Source: JBCDIQ01 sp039024295 (GTDB taxonomy: Bacteria; Bacteroidota; Bacteroidia; J057). From it: 15,155 bases of DNA. Position numbers and translations under genes: made by a program. The notes under the pieces are model-generated. The model saw only the letters and a program-made list of their open reading frames with translations, was not told where the DNA came from and did not search any database. The DNA lies in NCBI GenBank assembly GCA_039024295.1, contig JBCDIQ010000106.1, forward strand, positions 1 to 15,155, in the 5' to 3' direction. How positions within the stretch are numbered: the first letter of the stretch is position 1; each line of letters begins with the position of its first letter. This document shows, piece after piece, positions 13,468-15,155 of the stretch.

Positions 13468-15000
13468 ATGTTTACCCTGATTTTCGAATACGTTGTTGTT
13501 GGGTTGTACCTGCTGGCTTTAGTGGTAGTGGTGCTGTATAGCTTTGGTCAATTGCACCTGATCTATACTTTTTTGCACCATCGGTCAACCCGTCCGAAAA
13601 GGCCTCCTCTGCAAGGGGATGAGGACCTTCCTTTTGTTACCATTCAGTTGCCCATTTTCAATGAAATGTATGTGGTCGAAAGACTGCTAGAGGCAACCGC
13701 TGCCCAGGACTACCCCCTGGAAAGGTTTGAGATTCAACTGCTGGATGATTCTACCGATGAGACCGTAGACATTGCGGCTGAAAAAATTGCTGAGCTTCAG
13801 GCGCGGGGGGTACAGGTAACGCACGTCCGCCGACCTGATCGGGTGGGGTTCAAAGCCGGTGCACTGGCTTACGGCCTTGAGTTTGCCAAAGGAGAATTCG
13901 TGGCTATTTTTGATGCCGATTTCCTGCCGAACCCTGACTTCCTCCGAGGAACCTTGAGCTATTTTGACACTGATGAAGTAGGACTGGTTCAGGCCAGGTG
14001 GGAGCACATCAACCAGCATTACTCTCTCTTTACAGAGGTGCAGGCATTTCACCTGGATGCACATTTTACCCTGGAGCAGTATGGCCGTTACCGCGGAGGC
14101 TATTGCATGAACTTCAATGGTACTGCCGGTGTATGGCGGAAAAGCTGCATTGAGGATGCTGGTGGGTGGGAAGCAGACACCCTGACAGAGGACCTCGACC
14201 TGAGCTATCGTGCCCAGCTTAAAGGGTGGCGGTTTGTATATGTAGATGAAGTAGGTGCTCCTGCGGAGCTTCCTGCTGAATTAAGTGCCATTAAAAGCCA
14301 GCAATACCGCTGGATGAAAGGTGGCGCAGAAGTAGCTGCCAAAATGCTGGGACAAGTCTGGCGTTCGCCTATCTCATTTGCCAAAAAAATTCATGCCTCC
14401 CTTCACCTGTTGAGCAGCTCCATCTTTATTATGGTACTGCTACTTGGGGCCATGAGTGTTCCCCTACTCTATATCAAGCACGCCATCATGGATGGCAAGA
14501 TGGGCATTCTCGTATACCCTATTTCTCTTTTGATCAGCAGTTTCTTTATTCTGATCGGGTTTTACGTCGTGACGATGTGGCATCGAGAAAAAGATTTTAC
14601 ATCCATGTTGAAGCGATTGGTATTTTATTATGTACCCTTCCTGTCTTTCTCGATGGGCCTTTCCCTTCATAATAGCATCGCTGTGATTGAGGGCTACATG
14701 GGTAAGAAGACCCCTTTTATTCGTACGCCTAAGTTCAACATTACCAAGCGCTCTGATAGCTGGAACAAGGCCAAGTACCAAAAACGGAAACTAGGACGAG
14801 GCGTATATGGCGAAATATTCCTGTTTTTCTACTTCTGCTTCGGTATCGGCATGTCTTTTTATTTCGATGACATGGCCATTACGCCTTTCTTCCTCATGCA
14901 GGCCTTTGGGTTCGGTTCTGTTGGGTTAATGAGCATCAAGCACAGCCTCGGAATCGAGTTGCCGTTGTTGCGTAGGCGACGACTTGCGACGATGAATTGA
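13468..15000 (+). CDS. Membrane-bound processive glycosyltransferase family 2 (cellulose/mannan-synthase-like)
   Basis: The 510-residue integral membrane protein resembles CslA/glucomannan synthases and bacterial cellulose-synthase-like enzymes, which build beta-linked polysaccharide and extrude it. One N-terminal helix (about 7-27) is followed by a cytoplasmic GT-A domain holding the full processive signature: DDSTD (93-97), DAD (149-151), TED (240-242) and QQYRW (278-282). Further membrane helices lie at about 313-336, 348-370, 386-405, 449-466 and 471-490. Conserved RVGFKAGALAYGL (125-137) and NGTAGVWRKSCIEDAGGW (217-234) support the family. No PilZ domain is attached, so no c-di-GMP control is visible. 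It is translated just after the DPM-synthase-like gene and its transcript ends at a good hairpin. The polymer made cannot be read from the sequence; cellulose, mannan and another glycan or glycolipid are all open. Confidence 0.9.
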   Translation: MFTLIFEYVVVGLYLLALVVVVLYSFGQLHLIYTFLHHRSTRPKRPPLQGDEDLPFVTIQLPIFNEMYVVERLLEATAAQDYPLERFEIQLLDDSTDETVDIAAEKIAELQARGVQVTHVRRPDRVGFKAGALAYGLEFAKGEFVAIFDADFLPNPDFLRGTLSYFDTDEVGLVQARWEHINQHYSLFTEVQAFHLDAHFTLEQYGRYRGGYCMNFNGTAGVWRKSCIEDAGGWEADTLTEDLDLSYRAQLKGWRFVYVDEVGAPAELPAELSAIKSQQYRWMKGGAEVAAKMLGQVWRSPISFAKKIHASLHLLSSSIFIMVLLLGAMSVPLLYIKHAIMDGKMGILVYPISLLISSFFILIGFYVVTMWHREKDFTSMLKRLVFYYVPFLSFSMGLSLHNSIAVIEGYMGKKTPFIRTPKFNITKRSDSWNKAKYQKRKLGRGVYGEIFLFFYFCFGIGMSFYFDDMAITPFFLMQAFGFGSVGLMSIKHSLGIELPLLRRRRLATMN

Positions 15001-15028
15001 TAGGTTTCTCCCTGTCTTAAAAATTACC

Positions 15029-15061
15029 ATGGATCAACTTAAAACAGTTGGTCCATCTTTT
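15029..15061. terminator. Terminator shared by converging genes
   Basis: ATGGATCAACT (15029-15039) pairs with AGTTGGTCCAT (15046-15056), 11 bp with one G-U pair, closed by a 6-base loop. CTTTTCTTTT follows on the + strand. It ends the glycosyltransferase operon. The right arm and loop contain the last codons and stop of the reverse-strand gene at the window edge. Confidence 0.82.
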
Positions 15062-15155
15062 CTTTTATCCTAAGCGGTGTTAGAATAATATTTTCATCCA
15101 GTGCCACTTTTAGGCGGGTAATGGTCTTCAAGGTAAGATTTTGAAAGCCCGATAG
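15039..15155 (-). CDS. XRE-family helix-turn-helix protein, 3' end only
   Basis: Reading the reverse strand from the window edge to TAA at 15041-15039 gives 38 residues without interruption: LSGFQNLTLKTITRLKVAL, then DENIILTPLRIKEKMDQLF. This matches the end of the XRE/Cro-type HTH domain (W-L-S-G-x-x-N-L/F-T-L-x-T-I-x-x-L-x-x-A-L), followed by the short tail seen in HigA-like antitoxins and stand-alone regulators of Bacteroidota. The start and most of the DNA-binding domain lie outside the window. Whether a toxin gene accompanies it cannot be seen. The stop codon sits inside the shared terminator hairpin. Confidence 0.68.
   Translation of the reverse strand, partial: LSGFQNLTLKTITRLKVALDENIILTPLRIKEKMDQLF

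Noticed and set aside
14464..14781. 105-residue reverse frame inside the second glycosyltransferase
   Set aside because: It lies opposite a strongly conserved membrane enzyme and has no protein features of its own.
1..15155. CRISPR arrays, tRNA genes, insertion sequences, integrases or phage genes
   Set aside because: I saw no regularly spaced direct repeats, cloverleaf sequences, transposase motifs or terminal inverted repeats anywhere in the window.

Overview
The window looks like chromosome from a member of the Bacteroidota, most likely a Cytophagales-like lineage. The evidence is the protein families (a Bacteroidota-type ClpS, a LuxC-like acyl-CoA reductase, and a Tudor-like protein of unknown function whose C-terminal half I associate with this phylum), three sequences matching the Bacteroidota -7 promoter consensus TAnnTTTG, and the near absence of Shine-Dalgarno motifs before starts. 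The phylum call is firm; the order is inference. Most of the window is ordinary housekeeping sequence. I see no phage, insertion sequence, CRISPR array, tRNA or rRNA.

Left part (1-3639): the 3' end of a coiled-coil protein gene converges on a glutaryl-CoA dehydrogenase gene across a bidirectional terminator. The dehydrogenase is divergent from clpS, and each has its own -7 promoter element. clpS is followed in the same reading frame by a LuxC-like acyl-CoA reductase that probably starts at TTG.

Middle part (3883-9675): a large secreted caspase-fold protease ends at a strong terminator. Next is a parD-parE toxin-antitoxin locus in which parD carries a nonsense codon and two single-base indels while parE is intact. 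A MATE efflux pump follows and overlaps tail to tail with a reverse-strand M16 zinc protease. That protease is divergent from a small lipoprotein with a good promoter.

Right part (9676-15155): three reverse-strand genes, read from the right, are a conserved Tudor-like protein of unknown function, class II fumarase (fumC) and a zinc-ribbon Nudix hydrolase. A strong hairpin terminator separates fumC from the Nudix gene and decides the Nudix start. Divergent from them is a two-gene operon of glycosyltransferase family 2 enzymes: one dolichol-phosphate-mannose-synthase-like and one membrane-bound, processive cellulose/mannan-synthase-like. It ends at a hairpin shared with the 3' end of a reverse-strand XRE-type helix-turn-helix gene that runs off the window.

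I find no clear multi-gene undescribed system. The items most worth a second look are the orphaned ParE toxin beside a triply broken antitoxin, the multidomain secreted caspase, and the uncharacterised Tudor-like protein. Several genes (acyl-CoA reductase, MATE, M16, Nudix, perhaps the first glycosyltransferase) appear to use GTG or TTG starts, so automated starts here deserve care.
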